From Zanthoxylum bungeanum (Eukaryota > Streptophyta > Magnoliopsida > Sapindales > Rutaceae): a stretch of DNA of 64,000 nucleotides. The notes under the pieces are model-generated. The model ran no database searches and was not told the origin of the DNA. It saw nothing but the letters and a program-made list of their open reading frames with translations. Where the stretch lies: NCBI GenBank assembly GCA_019454045.1, contig SKCR01025337.1, forward strand, positions 62,001 to 126,000, read 5' to 3'. This document shows positions 36,145 through 47,300 of the stretch, one piece after another. The translations under genes and the position numbers were made by a program. Within the stretch, counting starts at the first letter, position 1; each line of letters begins with the position of its first letter.

Positions 36145-37340
36145 ATAATTAGTACTGATAGTTAGACACTTATATAGCGTTTGGTATAGAATTTGTTGAG
36201 CTTATAAGTTAACTTATACTCTCACTGCAATACTTACAAACTAGCTGATACTCTCATTACAATACTTATAAGCTAGATTCTACTCTTAACTAATACTCTC
36301 TACCAAACAGTTACTAATTCTTTAATTTACTTTACTTTGTTCTTCTTGTCCCCATTTACTTTAGAATATTATGTTAATGTATAGACTTGGTGACAAAGTT
36401 AATCGTTTGATTGTAATGAGCTTTATTCACTTTTTAGTGAAGTAAATCAACCCTCAGATTTGCATATAAGGTGATTGTTTGATAACAAAAGAAAGTCTTG
36501 AATTCACTATATTATATTTATAGTTGAAGGTAGAAAAAAATGGTAAGATTATGTACCTCTCAATAGGTTTTACACTTGATTCTCTAAGGTCCAATTCTAA
36601 TCTAGGTCGGGAAAAAGATGTTTGATGGCCTGACTTTGCTTTGTTTTAAGACCAATAAAAAGTTCATCCCAATGGGTTTTAGATTTTATTCTCCAAGGTC
36701 TAATTATGATCTATGCCGGGAAATAGATGTTTGATGGTCTGACTTTACTTTGCTTTAAGAGCAATAAAAGCTTCATGCCAGCTTAGTATTATGAAGCTTA
36801 AGTTAGAATCTTCCTTCTTTTTGTTTAAAAACCAATTTACAGTTCTTTTTCTTCTAAGAACTTTTCTCCATTTATCTGTTCTTTGAACATTTTTGTGAAT
36901 ATTTCTCTTTTTTTAGAATGTCCACTCATTTTTCTACAAGCTCATTTGCTAGGGAATTTTAGGTGGAGGCCCATTGATGGACTGATTATTAGTAATATCT
37001 TAAATTTTTGGAATATTTCTGAAAGGTCCTTGGATCGAATTTAAGGTTTCAGAAGGAAATGATATTGGAGAATAAGAGCTTAAGTGTAGGAATATAGGTC
37101 AAAATATTTTAGAGCAGAGTTTCGTTTAATTAGAAAACATGTGGTTTTGAGAACCGGTTACACAAATTTTTATATGAGAAAAATTTATTATTTCAGTTAT
37201 ACAAATAGAAAACAAACTCTGATTGAGTTGATTTTTAACTGTTTAAATCATTTTTCCGAGACAAACTTTGGTGCTGAACATTTTTTGAAATTTACATCAG
37301 AATGGCCTCAAAAATACGAATTTTCTAATTAATACAATGT
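36145..37340. other. Unclassified AT-rich DNA with a 110-bp duplication
   Basis: No gene is recognisable. Bases 36177-36310 start GCGTTTGGTATA and end TACCAAACAG, an imperfect inverted pair suggesting an old MITE. Bases 36562-36670 and 36671-36779 are two diverged copies of a unit of about 110 bp (ending AGTTCATCCC and GCTTCATGCC). Confidence 0.45.
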
Positions 37341-38170
37341 CAGAGACCTATTTGTAATTTTACGAGGACCTGAATGCAATTTCCAAAAAAAAATACAATA
37401 AATACCCTGAAGTTTTCAGAAATTATAAAATGGCCAAAATTATCAAAACTCACACACTCGACACCTCTGTCGTACGCATGGAGTATGATGGCCAACGGCT
37501 GGCCATCCGACCATGCCAGCGGCGCAACGCCATCGACAGGTGTGCCCGACCATCGTGCGTCGATTGGTGGCTGACGGCAGACATCGTGCGTCGATTCACG
37601 ACCCACAAGATGCGACATACCCATTCCTGTCCTGGCACATCGCTTCGATTCACGACGTAATCCACCCACCAAATCGAAACTTGTGGGACATACTACGAGG
37701 TTGTAGTGATGGTTTTATCAATCAGAGCTCAATTTCACGCAAAACGGAGTAAGAATGAACGATGAACTGTGAACAGTGATACCCATGAGCTCAGGTGCTC
37801 TGATTTGAATTTTGTTGATTCCTACATGTTCGTGGGCACGTTTGGAGTCTGTTGGTGCCCTCGGAAGTTCGGTAAGATTTTTCGGTAAAAACTCGTTAAT
37901 TTAACGTAATTAGAATATGTTCAGATGCTCCCAATAGATTCGTGGATTATTGAATTGCTATGTATTGAGTTAATTGAGCTAGAATGTATTGAATATGCGT
38001 TGTTGGTAGAATCCGAGTGAAATCGAAATAAATTATATCAATTCAACATGTTATGTGAGTTTCTTATAAACCTGATTTCCCGTATGCCGATGTTTTGATG
38101 AATGTAATGATAGATATGGGTTAATTATGATGATATAATGATATTTAAGTGATTCTAGAAAGGTCTGGAA
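37341..38170. other. Possible old LTR remnant with a GC-rich core
   Basis: A GC-rich island (37480-37670) with a 15-bp direct repeat (CATCGTGCGTCGATT at 37552 and 37586) is followed by AT-rich DNA containing GAACTGTGAACAGTGA (37761-37776). The general layout resembles the LTR of a gypsy-type element, but I see no matching termini or target duplication. The open frames across the island overlap on both strands and show no domain. Confidence 0.3.
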
Positions 38171-38189
38171 GGTTCAAGATCCTTCCGTA

Positions 38190-39240
38190 GCATTTTATAT
38201 ATGATAATAATTTTAATTTAATTTTTAATTTTCTTAAAATATATATGTAATAATTAGTAATTACATATTTATTTTAATAATATTTTATTTTTTAATAATT
38301 TAAATAGATTTAGAAATGTCAACGCTAATAATTGTCCACATATAGCGATGCCCAATGTTGCGATATTAAAAGTCCACGATCTTTAACGTCATCTTGCTTG
38401 TCGACGCGAAATTGTCCATTTTCTACTTCGCATAATATCGATTTCAGCGATGAAATATGACGACGCAGAATTTAACATTTAGCGTCATCTAAGCTTTTTC
38501 GATGCTAAAAATTTCATCGACCAGCCTTTAGAATCCATTTTTTGCGTCGCCATATTTTGATGTCAAAATTTTAGTGTCGATATTAAAAAATCGTATTCTT
38601 GTAGTGTAATTACTGAATGCCAAATTCTAAATTTATTCTAAACTTATTATCGCTGCTAAGCAAAATATGAATTTGCAAACGTGATAAGCAGCTTTTCTAT
38701 ATATCCATGTATAAGGGTGGGTACGGTTCGGTCCGATTCGATTCGATATGATTATAAAAAAAATTCTAATTATAAAAAATAAAATATTATTAAAATATAT
38801 ATGTAATTATCAGTAATTACATATATTTTTTAATAATACTTTATTCTTTAATAATTTTAAATAGATTTAGTGTCGTAAAAAATGTTTGTATTTAGCGTCG
38901 ACAACACAAATGTCAACACTAATAATTATCCACATTTAGCAATGCCCAATGTTGCGATATTAAAAGTCCACGATCTTTAACGTCGTCTTGCTTGTCGATG
39001 TGGAATTGTCCACTTTCTGAGTCACCTAATATCGATTTCAGCGACGATATCCAACGATGCTGAATTTAATATTTAGCGTCTTCTAAGCTTCTTCGACGCT
39101 AAAATATTTCCTCGAACAATCTTTAACATCCATTTTCTGCGTCGCCATCTTTCAATGCTATAATTTTTATTGTCGACGTTAAAAAATCATATTCTTGTAG
39201 TGTAATTACTGAAATGCCAAATTTTAAATATATCCATGTA
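38190..39240. repeat. Tandem duplication of a CACTA-element remnant
   Basis: Two diverged copies of a unit of about 530 bp (roughly 38200-38760 and 38770-39260). Each contains GTCCACGATCTTTAACGTC, TTTAGCGTC-type subterminal motifs, a CACTA-type end (TTCTTGTAGTG at 38593 and 39192) and the start of a hAT-like element (AGGGTGGGTACGGTTCGG at 38714 and GGGGTGGGTACGG at 39243). The duplication therefore spanned the junction of two transposons. Confidence 0.65.
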
Positions 39241-39536
39241 TAGGGGTGGGTACGGTTCGGCCCGATTTGGTATGATTATAAAAAAATATTAAATATTTTT
39301 AATTTTCGGTTCGGTTTGGTACAATTCAACTTTTTCAATTTTTTAATAATAACCATAAGAAATTAAAAAAATTAATAACATTTATTGAATCTAACATTTA
39401 CTTGAATTTTTTTAAACTATAACTCTTCTAATCATCACAACTACACCAATAAAAGTTTTTCATAAGATATAAATCATATTTAATTATTTTTTTAAATATA
39501 AGAAAATAAAAAAAATAATAACGAAAGAAAAATTTA

Positions 39537-40314
39537 TGTTGATGGTGTTTTTTAAGCACTATGATATTTAAGCAGCACGACATGGGTAAAAGAGTAAATT
39601 CCCTTCTTGGTCAGGATCGTTGATACCGACCCGACCACATGAGTAAATGGCCGAACACTTGAGTTCAGATGACCGGGCAATTATCAGATCGGCAGAATCA
39701 TTCTCAGTCCAAAGGACCACTATGACCGACCTCATGAAGACCGAGCACATGGTGAGGCGTGCTCAGGAAGATAAGACATCCTATTTTCTTGGATAAAGAT
39801 GCTAAGTTATCCTACCTTCATGGGGTAAACTGATAAGTCTGTGTCCTAGTAGAATGAAGAAAGTAAAGGTAGTTTTGATTAGGAATCCTTATGGGAAAAT
39901 GGAATAGTTTTGACTAGGAATCCTTATGGGAAAATAAAATTGTTTCAACTAGGAAATTCTTGTAGGATAAAGAATCTGATTTCTACACTATTATAAATAG
40001 AAGGGTAGAGTATGCTTAGGAGAAGGAAGATCAACATCAGAATCGTGAAGATCAAACTTGTAAAAACAAGAAACAGAGCTGAGAAGCGTGTTTGAGTATT
40101 AAAAGTATCATCATTTTTTGCGCCCATGGACGTAGGTCGGACCAAGATCCGCCGAACCACGTTAAATCTCCTTGTCGATTGGTGTATTTATCTATCTGTC
40201 TTTTGCTAAATTTACTTTTGGTTTCCCCTTAACCAAATAAATTCACTATTGAATGAGGATTGTCTCGGGAGTAATATTCCCATATTGCCCTGAGGCCAAA
40301 ATCAGCCGTCAACA
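39537..40314 (+). repeat. 5' LTR of Tat-like copy 1
   Basis: 778 bp, TGTTGATGG to GTCAACA, with a TATAAATA box at 39992-39999. It is homologous to 43748-44520 with several substitutions and small indels. Confidence 0.9.
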
Positions 40315-40316
40315 GT

Positions 40317-40334
40317 TGGCGCCGTCTGTGGGGA
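40317..40334 (+). other. Primer binding site of Tat-like copy 1
   Basis: TGGCGCCGTCTGTGGGGA starts two bases after the LTR. This TGGCGCCG type is common in Tat and Athila lineage elements. Confidence 0.85.
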
Positions 40335-40338
40335 CTCA

Positions 40339-41905
40339 ATGAAAAGCAGCTCGCGTGGTAAGACAATGGCAGAAGGTGGAAATCGCCAGTCATCGGGGAG
40401 TTCAACAGCCGAATGGATGGAGAAAATGGAGGAAAATATGAGGAAAGATATGGAGGAAAATCAAATCCTTCTGAAATCCATGATGAACAAACTGGAGAGG
40501 ATGGAAGAGACGAATAATGAGAAACTTGAAGCCGGAACCAGTCGGAGGAGAGGCGAAATAGCGGAAGGAAAAAGAGTCGCAGATGTTAATGATGACGATG
40601 AACCGAGGAGGAAGGGTCCCTACGGATTGAGGTCCGTAGTGTAGAAAAAGATTTACAATGGAGGATACGTGAAAGAAGAAGAGGAGACAGTCGCCAGATT
40701 CATCTTGTGATGGCCGCCTCGCGATACCAGAAGGGGAAACATGAAGGATAGTGAAACTGGATGGGAAGTCTCAAGTCATGAGGAACGCCGCAACCGTGTG
40801 ACAGACGCAAAGGAGGCCGCGGGAGGCGGTATTAGTGACATAGATGTCAGTATAAAGTCTTGGTTAAGAAAGAAATGGCCAAGTGGGGAGTAAACCCCAA
40901 AACTGATACATCAGATGCTCGGGACGACGAGGTTGAATCTCCTTTCACAGAAGAAATAATGTCGGCAAAATTCCCAAGACGTTTCAACATGACATCCATG
41001 ACGCCCTACAAAGGCCATTCAGATCCAAAGTCTCATATTGAAAGTTTTGTCCTATTAATGGAGGTCCAATGAGTAGTAGGGGATGCCGTTTGCAAAGTTT
41101 TCCCCCTAACCTTGGGAGGATCTGCCATTCTGTGGTTCAGAAGTCTAGCCCCAGGGAGCATTGGAAGCTTCGTGCAACTCAGGAAGTCATTTGTTCGGCA
41201 CTTCAAAGGGGCATGCGTCCCAAAGAAAATGGTGGGAGAATAGAGACTGATGAAGCAGGGGGATGATGATCCCCTGAGGAATTTTATTGAAAGGTACCAC
41301 AATTTGGTGCTCGAGGTCGGAGCGTACGAGTCATCGAAAGCGCTAGAAAGTCTCAAGGGAGGTCTGAAGGTCGTTAAGTTGTGGACTCACCTGAGGATTC
41401 AAGACGTATCGGATTATGCCACTGCCCTGGAGTTGGCCATGAAGTTTATCTTAATAGAGGAGGAGAAAAGAGATGTCCGGGGAGTAGACACCCGAAAGGC
41501 TAAGATACTCAGGTCAGACAATCAGTGGGATTCGATCAGAAATTTGAGGAGACCGGTCCCGGAGCAGAAGAAACTCATACCGACACCTCCGAGTAGTAAT
41601 GTTCAAGAGATAAAGTCATCTGTCCAAGTCAACCGTGTCGCGGGGAGGACATATACACCCCCCTGAACAAACCTATGGCCCAGATAGTTCGAGAAATCCA
41701 GGATAAAGGTCTGTTGGCCGAGCCTAATTTGAGGAGGTTCCCGATTGAGGAGGGAAATAGTAGGGCTTACTGTATCTACCATAACGTAAGGGGACATGCC
41801 ACGAATGGGTGCAGAGACATGCGGGAGCAGGTGGAAGACTTGGTGAAAGAAGGCTATCTCAGTGTGTACATAGACCATTCGGTTTTTGAGGTCGACCAAA
41901 GTTGA
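40339..41905 (+). pseudogene. Tat-type gag remnant
   Basis: The 5' part (40339-40641) encodes a charged, methionine- and glutamate-rich segment likely to form a coiled coil. The Retrotrans_gag core follows in pieces: KFPRRFNMTSMTPYKGHSDP (about 40967-41026), a frame change near 41070, then GDDDPLRNFIERY (41259) and an alanine- and leucine-rich helix region. The C-terminal CIYHNVRGHATNGC at about 41771 resembles the zinc-binding box of Tat gag proteins. At least three stops or frameshifts break it. No pol follows; the sequence passes straight to the tandem array. Confidence 0.82.
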
Positions 41906-42110
41906 TAGCGAAAGTCATCCGGTCGGATGCGTGGAATATTGAGATGCAGAGAGGACGTATTAAGAAGAGCCTTACTTGTAGTGACCCTTGTAGAGTTGCA
42001 AGAAAGACAACGGATCCCAAAAATGTGAGTAAGACCTCTTTTGTCTTAGGCTGACATTTATTTATGCTTGTTTGTTGTGGCCCACACAATGGTTTTGATA
42101 TTTGTTTTAC

Positions 42111-42678
42111 GGCTCGAGTCTGCTCTTGTACTGTCGAGACCGATGTTTCTTTCCGACTCGGGTCTGCTCTTGTACCGCCGAGACCGATGTTTATTTCCGG
42201 CTCGGATCTGCTCTTGTACCACCGAGACCGATGTTTCTTTCCCTCGGGTCTGCTCTTGTACCGCCGAGACTGATGTTTCTTTCCGGCTCGGGTCTGCTCT
42301 TGTACCGCCGAGACCGATGTTTCTTTCCGACTCGGGTCTGCTCTTGTACCGCTGAGATCGATGTTTCTTTCCGACTCGGGTCTGCTCTTGTACCGCCGAG
42401 ATCGATGTTTCTTTCCGGCTCGATTCTGCTCTTGTACTGCCGACACTGATGTTTCTTTCCGACTCGGGCATGCTCTTGTTCCGCCGAGATTGATGTTTCT
42501 TTCCGACTCGGGTCAGCTCTTGTACCGCCGAGATCGATGTTTCTTTCTGGCTCGGGTCTGCTCTTGTACCGCCGAGACCGATGTTTATTTCCGGCTCGGA
42601 TCTGCTCTTGTACCACCGAGACCGATGTTTATTTCCGGCTCGGGTCTGCTCTTGTATCGCCGAGGCCGATGTTTATTC
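42111..42678 (+). repeat. Array A of copy 1: 44-bp units, about 13
   Basis: Unit begins GGCTCGGGTCTGCTCTTGTA and continues CCGCCGAGACCGATG, then TTTCTTTCC. CTCGG near the start and CCGAG in the middle can pair as a short hairpin in each unit. As 44 is not a multiple of three and no stop occurs in any frame, the array yields long open frames on both strands that should not be read as proteins. Confidence 0.92.
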
Positions 42679-43118
42679 GGCTCGGGGATGGATTTCGTTC
42701 CGCCGAGGCCGCTTGGTTATTCGGCTCGGGGCTGGATTTCGTTCCGTCGAGGCCACTTGTTTATTCGGCTCGGGGCTGGATTTCGTTCCGCCGAAGCCGC
42801 TTGTTTATTCGGCTCGGGGCTGGATTTCGTTCCGCTGAGGCCGCTTGTTTATTCAGCTTGGGGCTGGATTTTGTTCCGCCGAGGCCGCTTGGTTATTCGG
42901 CTCGGGGCTGGATTTTGTTCCGTCGAGGCCACTTAGTTATTCGGCTCGGGGCTGGATTTTGTTCCGCCGAGGCCACTTGTTTATTCGGCTCGGCGCTGGA
43001 TTTCGTTCCGCCGAGGCCGCTTGTTTATTCAGCTCGGGCAGATTTCGTTTCGCTGATGCTGCTTGATTATTCGGCTCGGGGCTGGATTTTATTCCGTCGA
43101 GGCCTTATGGTTTCTTTT
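42679..43118 (+). repeat. Array B of copy 1: 44-bp variant units, about 10
   Basis: Unit begins GGCTCGGGGCTGGATTTC, continues GTTCCGCCGAGGCCGC and ends TTGTTTATTC. It has the same length and the same CTCGG/CCGAG skeleton as array A, so B probably arose from A. Confidence 0.9.
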
Positions 43119-43525
43119 AGCTCGGGGTCGGGTTACGTCCCACCGATTCAGCTTTTTTGGACTGGGGATGTAACATTCCCCCAGAGCCAAGTCTTTCTTT
43201 CAGCTCGGGGTCGGGTTACGTCCCACCGAGTCAGCTTCTTTGGACTGGGGATGTAATATTCCCCCAGAGCCAAGTCTTTCTTTCAGCTCGGGGTCGGGTT
43301 ACGTCCCACCGAGTCAGCTTCTTTGGACTGGGGATGTAACATTCCCCTAGAGCCAAGTCTTTCTTTCAGCTCAGGGTCGGGATACGTCCAACCGAGAGAC
43401 TTATCATCGGCATGGGATCGGAGCATCTCCCTCATGGTCGGCCCTCTATTGGTGTAAGGAGGTAACATTCCCCCAGAGCCAAATGTTCTTCTCAGCTCGG
43501 GGTCGGGTTACGTCCCACCGAGTCG
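43119..43525 (+). repeat. Array C of copy 1: 83-bp units, about 5
   Basis: Unit begins AGCTCGGGGTCGGGTTACG, then TCCCACCGAGTCGGCTTC, GGACTGGGGATGTAACATTC and CCCCAGAGCCAAG. Two hairpins can form: CTCGG with CCGAG, and CTGGGG with CCCCAG. The last two units are diverged. Confidence 0.9.
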
Positions 43526-43710
43526 ATCGTCATCAGCATAAAGGCAAAACATTTTCTCCACGGGTAGATATCGGGATCCTCGTTGGCTGAGCACATGAAG
43601 GTGGCAGGAAGGACCAGATTTGCAGTCAATGCATTTTTCTCTACGATTCCTGGAGTGACCACCGACGGACTCATCGGCACACCATCTTTTTTTATAGTTC
43701 CCAGCATCAA
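43492..43710 (-). other. Conserved antisense open frame before the 3' LTR, copy 1
   Basis: A 72-codon minus-strand frame with the core GTIKKDGVPMSPSVVTPG and FMCSANEDPDIYPWRKCFA. A similar frame lies in the same place in copy 2 (51411-51635), with fewer than a dozen amino-acid changes over the shared part. Some Tat-lineage elements carry antisense ORFs between pol and the 3' LTR; this could be a trace of one. The C-terminal end runs into array C, so the frame may be conserved only because the DNA is. Confidence 0.35.
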
Positions 43711-43747
43711 CTCACAAACTCGTTGTTACCGAGAACTAAGGGATAGA

Positions 43748-44520
43748 TGTTGATGGTTTTTTTTAAGCACTATGATATTTAAGCAGCACGACATGGGTAA
43801 AAGAGTAAATTCTCTTCTTGGTCAGGATCGTTGATACCGACCCGACCACATGAGTAAATGGCCGAACACTTGAGTTCAGATGACCGAGCAATTATCAGAT
43901 CGGTAGAATCATTCTCAGTCCAAATGACCACTATGACCGACCTCATGAAGACCGAGCACATGGTGAGGCGTGCTCAGGAAGATAAGGCATCCTATTTTCT
44001 CGGATAAAGATGATAAGTTATCCTACCTTCATGGGGTAAACTGATAAGTCTGTGTCATAGTAGAATGAAGAAGTAAATGTAGTTTTGATTAGGAATCCTT
44101 ATAGGAAAAAGGAATAGTTTTGACTAGGAATCCTTATGGGAAAAGAAAATTGTTTCAACTAGGAAATTCTTGTAGGATAAAGAATCTGATTTCTACACTA
44201 TTATAAATAGAAGGGTAGAGTATGCTTAGGAGAAGGAAGATCAACATCAGAATCGTGAAGATCAAACTTGTAAAAACAAGAAGCAGAGGTGAGAAGCGTG
44301 TTTGAGTAATAAAAGTATCATCTTTTTTTGCGCCCGTGGACGTAGGTCGGACCAAGATCCGCCGAACCACGTTAAATCTCCTTGTCGATTGGTGTATTTA
44401 TCTGTCTTTTGCTAAATTTGCTTTTGGTTTCCCCTTAACCAAATAAATTCACTATTGAAGGAGGATTGTCTCAGGAGTAATATTCTCATATTGCCCTGAG
44501 GCCAAAATCAGCCGTCAACA
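43748..44520 (+). repeat. 3' LTR of Tat-like copy 1
   Basis: 773 bp, homologous to 39537-40314, preceded by a purine-rich GAACTAAGGGATAGA tract (43733-43747). Confidence 0.9.
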
Positions 44521-44814
44521 AGTTATAAATATTTAATAAAATTAATCATCAAATAAATTAAATAATGTAACAAATATAATTATAAAATATGATTAGATTT
44601 AAAAAAAGTTAATAAACTAAACTATTCAATTAATTTGGTTCAGTTTGATTTTTTAGTTAAAAAATTGTTCTAATTTGGTTTGATTCGGTTTATTAATTGA
44701 AATACCAAATAATTATTTTTGAAAATAAAAAAAATTATCATTTCAATTCGATTTTTTCCGATTCGATTATATTTTTCAGTTTCAATTATTTTTTTGTCCA
44801 TCCCTATCCATATA

Positions 44815-45115
44815 AACTTCATCAGTATATACATATAGCTTATGTTATTTGTCATCGTCGAGTTAATGGAGGAAATTTTGCAGATGAGAGAAGAAAAAAA
44901 AAAAGAAATACAACGTTTATTTTTTAAATATTTTTATTCTTAATAAATGTAATTTTGAAAATAAATTATTTTAATTGAAAAATGGGAATGATGAGATAAA
45001 TTGAAGGGGTCAGTATCATTACTCTTCTATTGGTCTGATATTGAGCCCAAATATTAGGATAATCAGAAAAACAATCAGCGAAAAATTTTAGTATGTAACG
45101 GTGGAACCACGTCAT
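44815..45115. other. AT-rich spacer, nothing recognisable
   Basis: Low-complexity A/T-rich DNA with A-runs near 44885-44905. I see no gene or defined repeat. Confidence 0.4.
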
Positions 45116-45391
45116 TAGGGATGACAAAAATTTATAAGAGATTGGGGCCCGTGGGGCCGGTATGTTAGGGACAAATAAGAGAATAATTTTTCATACATGT
45201 TAGTTGGACGGGTCGGGTACGGGTATTGACATCCCTATTCAAATAAAAATAAAATCCCCGGTGAACAGGGACCCGCAGGAGGCTCAATATGTCAAGGGCG
45301 GCTAATGGAAAAAATTTCACACTCGTTGATTGAATGGGCCAGGTATGTGTATTGACATCCACATACTATACTCAGCTCGTTGCCATCCCTA
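45116..45391. mobile_element. Candidate MITE with hAT-like inverted ends
   Basis: TAGGGATGACAA at the left and the inverse of TAGGGATGGCAA at the right (11 of 12 match) bound 276 bp of non-coding DNA. I could not find an 8-bp target duplication, so the class is uncertain. Confidence 0.45.
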
Positions 45392-45418
45392 CGGTGACCC
45401 ATACATCAATCCACTAAT

Positions 45419-47300
45419 ATTTTGTCACGCGTGTTAAAATAGTAAAAATAAATAAATAAATAACTGTTAGTTATATTTAAAACAACTCTACATATTATAT
45501 ACTTATTAGTTAGTGGTTCATTTATATATTAGTGGTACCAAAGAATCACTCGCAATCAACATTCAATTAGTTGAGTAATTCTTTAGTACCACCATTATAT
45601 GGGTGACGTGATACCATCAACTAATCATATCGAGTTATATTAAATAAAACTACCATTTATTTAGTTCACTACAAGAAAATAGATCTTTAGCGTCGAAAAA
45701 TTTTGTCGCTAAAGGTCTTTAGCGTCGAATAAAATTTTTGACGCGAAAGCTTGATCGAGGAAGGTATTTAGCGTCAAAAACTGATTTCGACGCTAAAAAT
45801 ATATCTTTAGCGACGAAAATATTTGTCGCTAAAAGTACTTATCTTTAGCGTCGATATTCATTTTCGACGCTAAAAGTTAATACTTTTTGTGTCGAAATTC
45901 ATTTTGACGCTAAATATCTTCCTCGACCATGATTTCGCGTCAAAAATTTTATTTTAACGTAGAAGACATTTAGCGTCGAAATTTTGACTTTTAGCGACAA
46001 AACTTTTCGACGCTAAAAGTGAAAATAAAATAAAATAAAAAAATCGTTATAATTAATTTTAAAAACTAATTATAACAAAATTGACATTATAAATTAATTT
46101 CAAACTAATTTAATTACAAAAGTAATTAAATTTTTAGAAAACATAAGAACATAATTACAAATTTGTTATAAAATATAATGACAATGATATCTTTATTAAT
46201 TTAAAAATAAAATTACAAAATTTATCACAACAAAAAAGCATAAAATAATAAATATAATGATAAAATATAATTTTTCTATATATTTTCTCCATCTCCACTT
46301 TCATATTCTTCATCTTCACTTTCATTTGTTTATCATTTTCTTCACCATCTTCATTTTCACAATTTCTTCATCTTCATATTCCCCTACAAAAAAAAATTTA
46401 AAATATTGGATGTTAATATAAAATACAAAAAGTGAAACAAAACATATAAGTAAAAATAAAATTTAGAGAGAAAATAAGAGTATGAGAGAAAGAAAGTGAG
46501 AATAAGATAAATGAAGAGCAAATGAATAAGAAATAAGCTTTCGTCGCTAAAGGTCCTCAAATAGCGGGAATTATTTCCGCCAAAATTTTGATCTTTAGCG
46601 TCGAAATATTTGACTTTTAGCGTCCAACATTTCGTCGCTAAATGTCAAAAATTTAAATATAATTTTATTAGTCGATAAATTCAAATTTTATAAGGAGGGA
46701 ATTCAAAAAATTTAAATTTACACTTTAGCATCGAAATATTTGACTTTTAGCGTCGAAAAATTCGTCGCAAATTGTCAAAAATTTAAATATAATTTTATTA
46801 GGCGAAAAGTTCAAATTTTAGAAGGCGGAAATCGAAAAATTTAAATTTACCCTTTAGTGTCGAAATTAAAATTCGACGCTAAAGGGTTGACCCTTTAGCG
46901 TCCAAATAGAATTTCGACGCTAAAGGTTAGAACCTTTAGTGTCAAAAAACTATTTTGAAGCTAAAGGTGCAACCTTTTAGCGTCGAGTTTTAATTTCGAC
47001 GCTAAAGGGTCAATCATTTATCGTCAAACAACTATTCCGACGCTAAAGGTGCGACTTTTAGCGTCAAATCCAATTTCGACGCTAAAGGGTTGACCTTTAG
47101 CGTCCAAATAGATTTCCGACGCTAAAGGTTTACCTTTTAGCGTCAAAATTTAATTTCGACGCTAAATCATTTATTAGTGTCGAAAAAATTTTCGATGCTA
47201 AAAGTTTGGATGCTAAATGTCCTTTTTTTTGTAGTGATTGTTATGTATTATTTTAACATACGTGAATCGTGATAATATATTATTGAGTTGTTATAAGAAT
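45419..47300. mobile_element. MITE with internal palindrome, split by a CACTA element
   Basis: Left part 45419-45666 and right part 47237-47300 are joined when the CACTA insertion is removed. The outer ends are inverted (CACGCGTGTTAAAATAGTA near 45427 against TATTTTAACATACGTG near 47249). A central palindrome pairs GGTACCAAAGAATCACTC (about 45534) with GAGTAATTCTTTAGTACC (about 45574). A related copy lies near 47880-48030. Confidence 0.55.
45667..47236. mobile_element. Non-autonomous CACTA-type element with TTTAGCGTCG repeats
   Basis: Starts CACTACAAGAAAA and ends TTTTTTTTGTAGTG, i.e. inverted CACTA termini; flanking triplets GTT and ATT may be a 3-bp duplication with one change. Of the 1,570 bp, both ends (45680-46010 and 46540-47215) are filled with TTTAGCGTCGAAA and its inverse TTTCGACGCTAAA; the centre is AT-rich with no transposase. 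Such subterminal repeats are transposase binding sites in CACTA elements. Confidence 0.82.

Larger units (their letters stand above)
39537..44520 (+). mobile_element. Non-autonomous Ty3/gypsy Tat-like element, copy 1
   Basis: A 4,984-bp element with LTRs at 39537-40314 and 43748-44520 (TGTTGATGG...GTCAACA), a TGGCGCCG primer site, a decayed gag and a long tandem array, but no protease, RT, RNase H or integrase. Flanks ATTTA (39532-39536) and AGTTA (44521-44525) may be a target duplication with one mutation. It would need help from an autonomous Tat relative. Confidence 0.87.
39241..44806 (+). mobile_element. Non-autonomous hAT-type element holding a Tat-like retrotransposon
   Basis: TAGGGGTGGGTA at the left and the inverse of TAGGGATGGACA at the right form short imperfect terminal inverted repeats. 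They are flanked by an 8-bp duplication with one mismatch (TCCATGTA at 39233-39240, TCCATATA at 44807-44814). Eight-base duplications are a hAT trait. Without the gypsy insertion it is about 577 bp, AT-rich and non-coding, with GGTTCGGTTTGG-type repeats at both ends. Confidence 0.75.

Noticed and set aside
36161..36165. GTTAG as the 3' target duplication of the Tork-like element
   Set aside because: It matches the 5' flank, but accepting it would extend the 3' LTR by 16 bases that the 5' LTR lacks and give a non-canonical TA end; left open.
37374..37752. Overlapping frames on both strands of a GC-rich island
   Set aside because: Four frames overlap with no domain, start context or conserved motif; high GC alone explains the lack of stops.
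41859..42616. Minus-strand frames of 137-195 codons over array A
   Set aside because: Same stop-free repeat read on the other strand; two frames overlap and give shifted versions of the same peptide.
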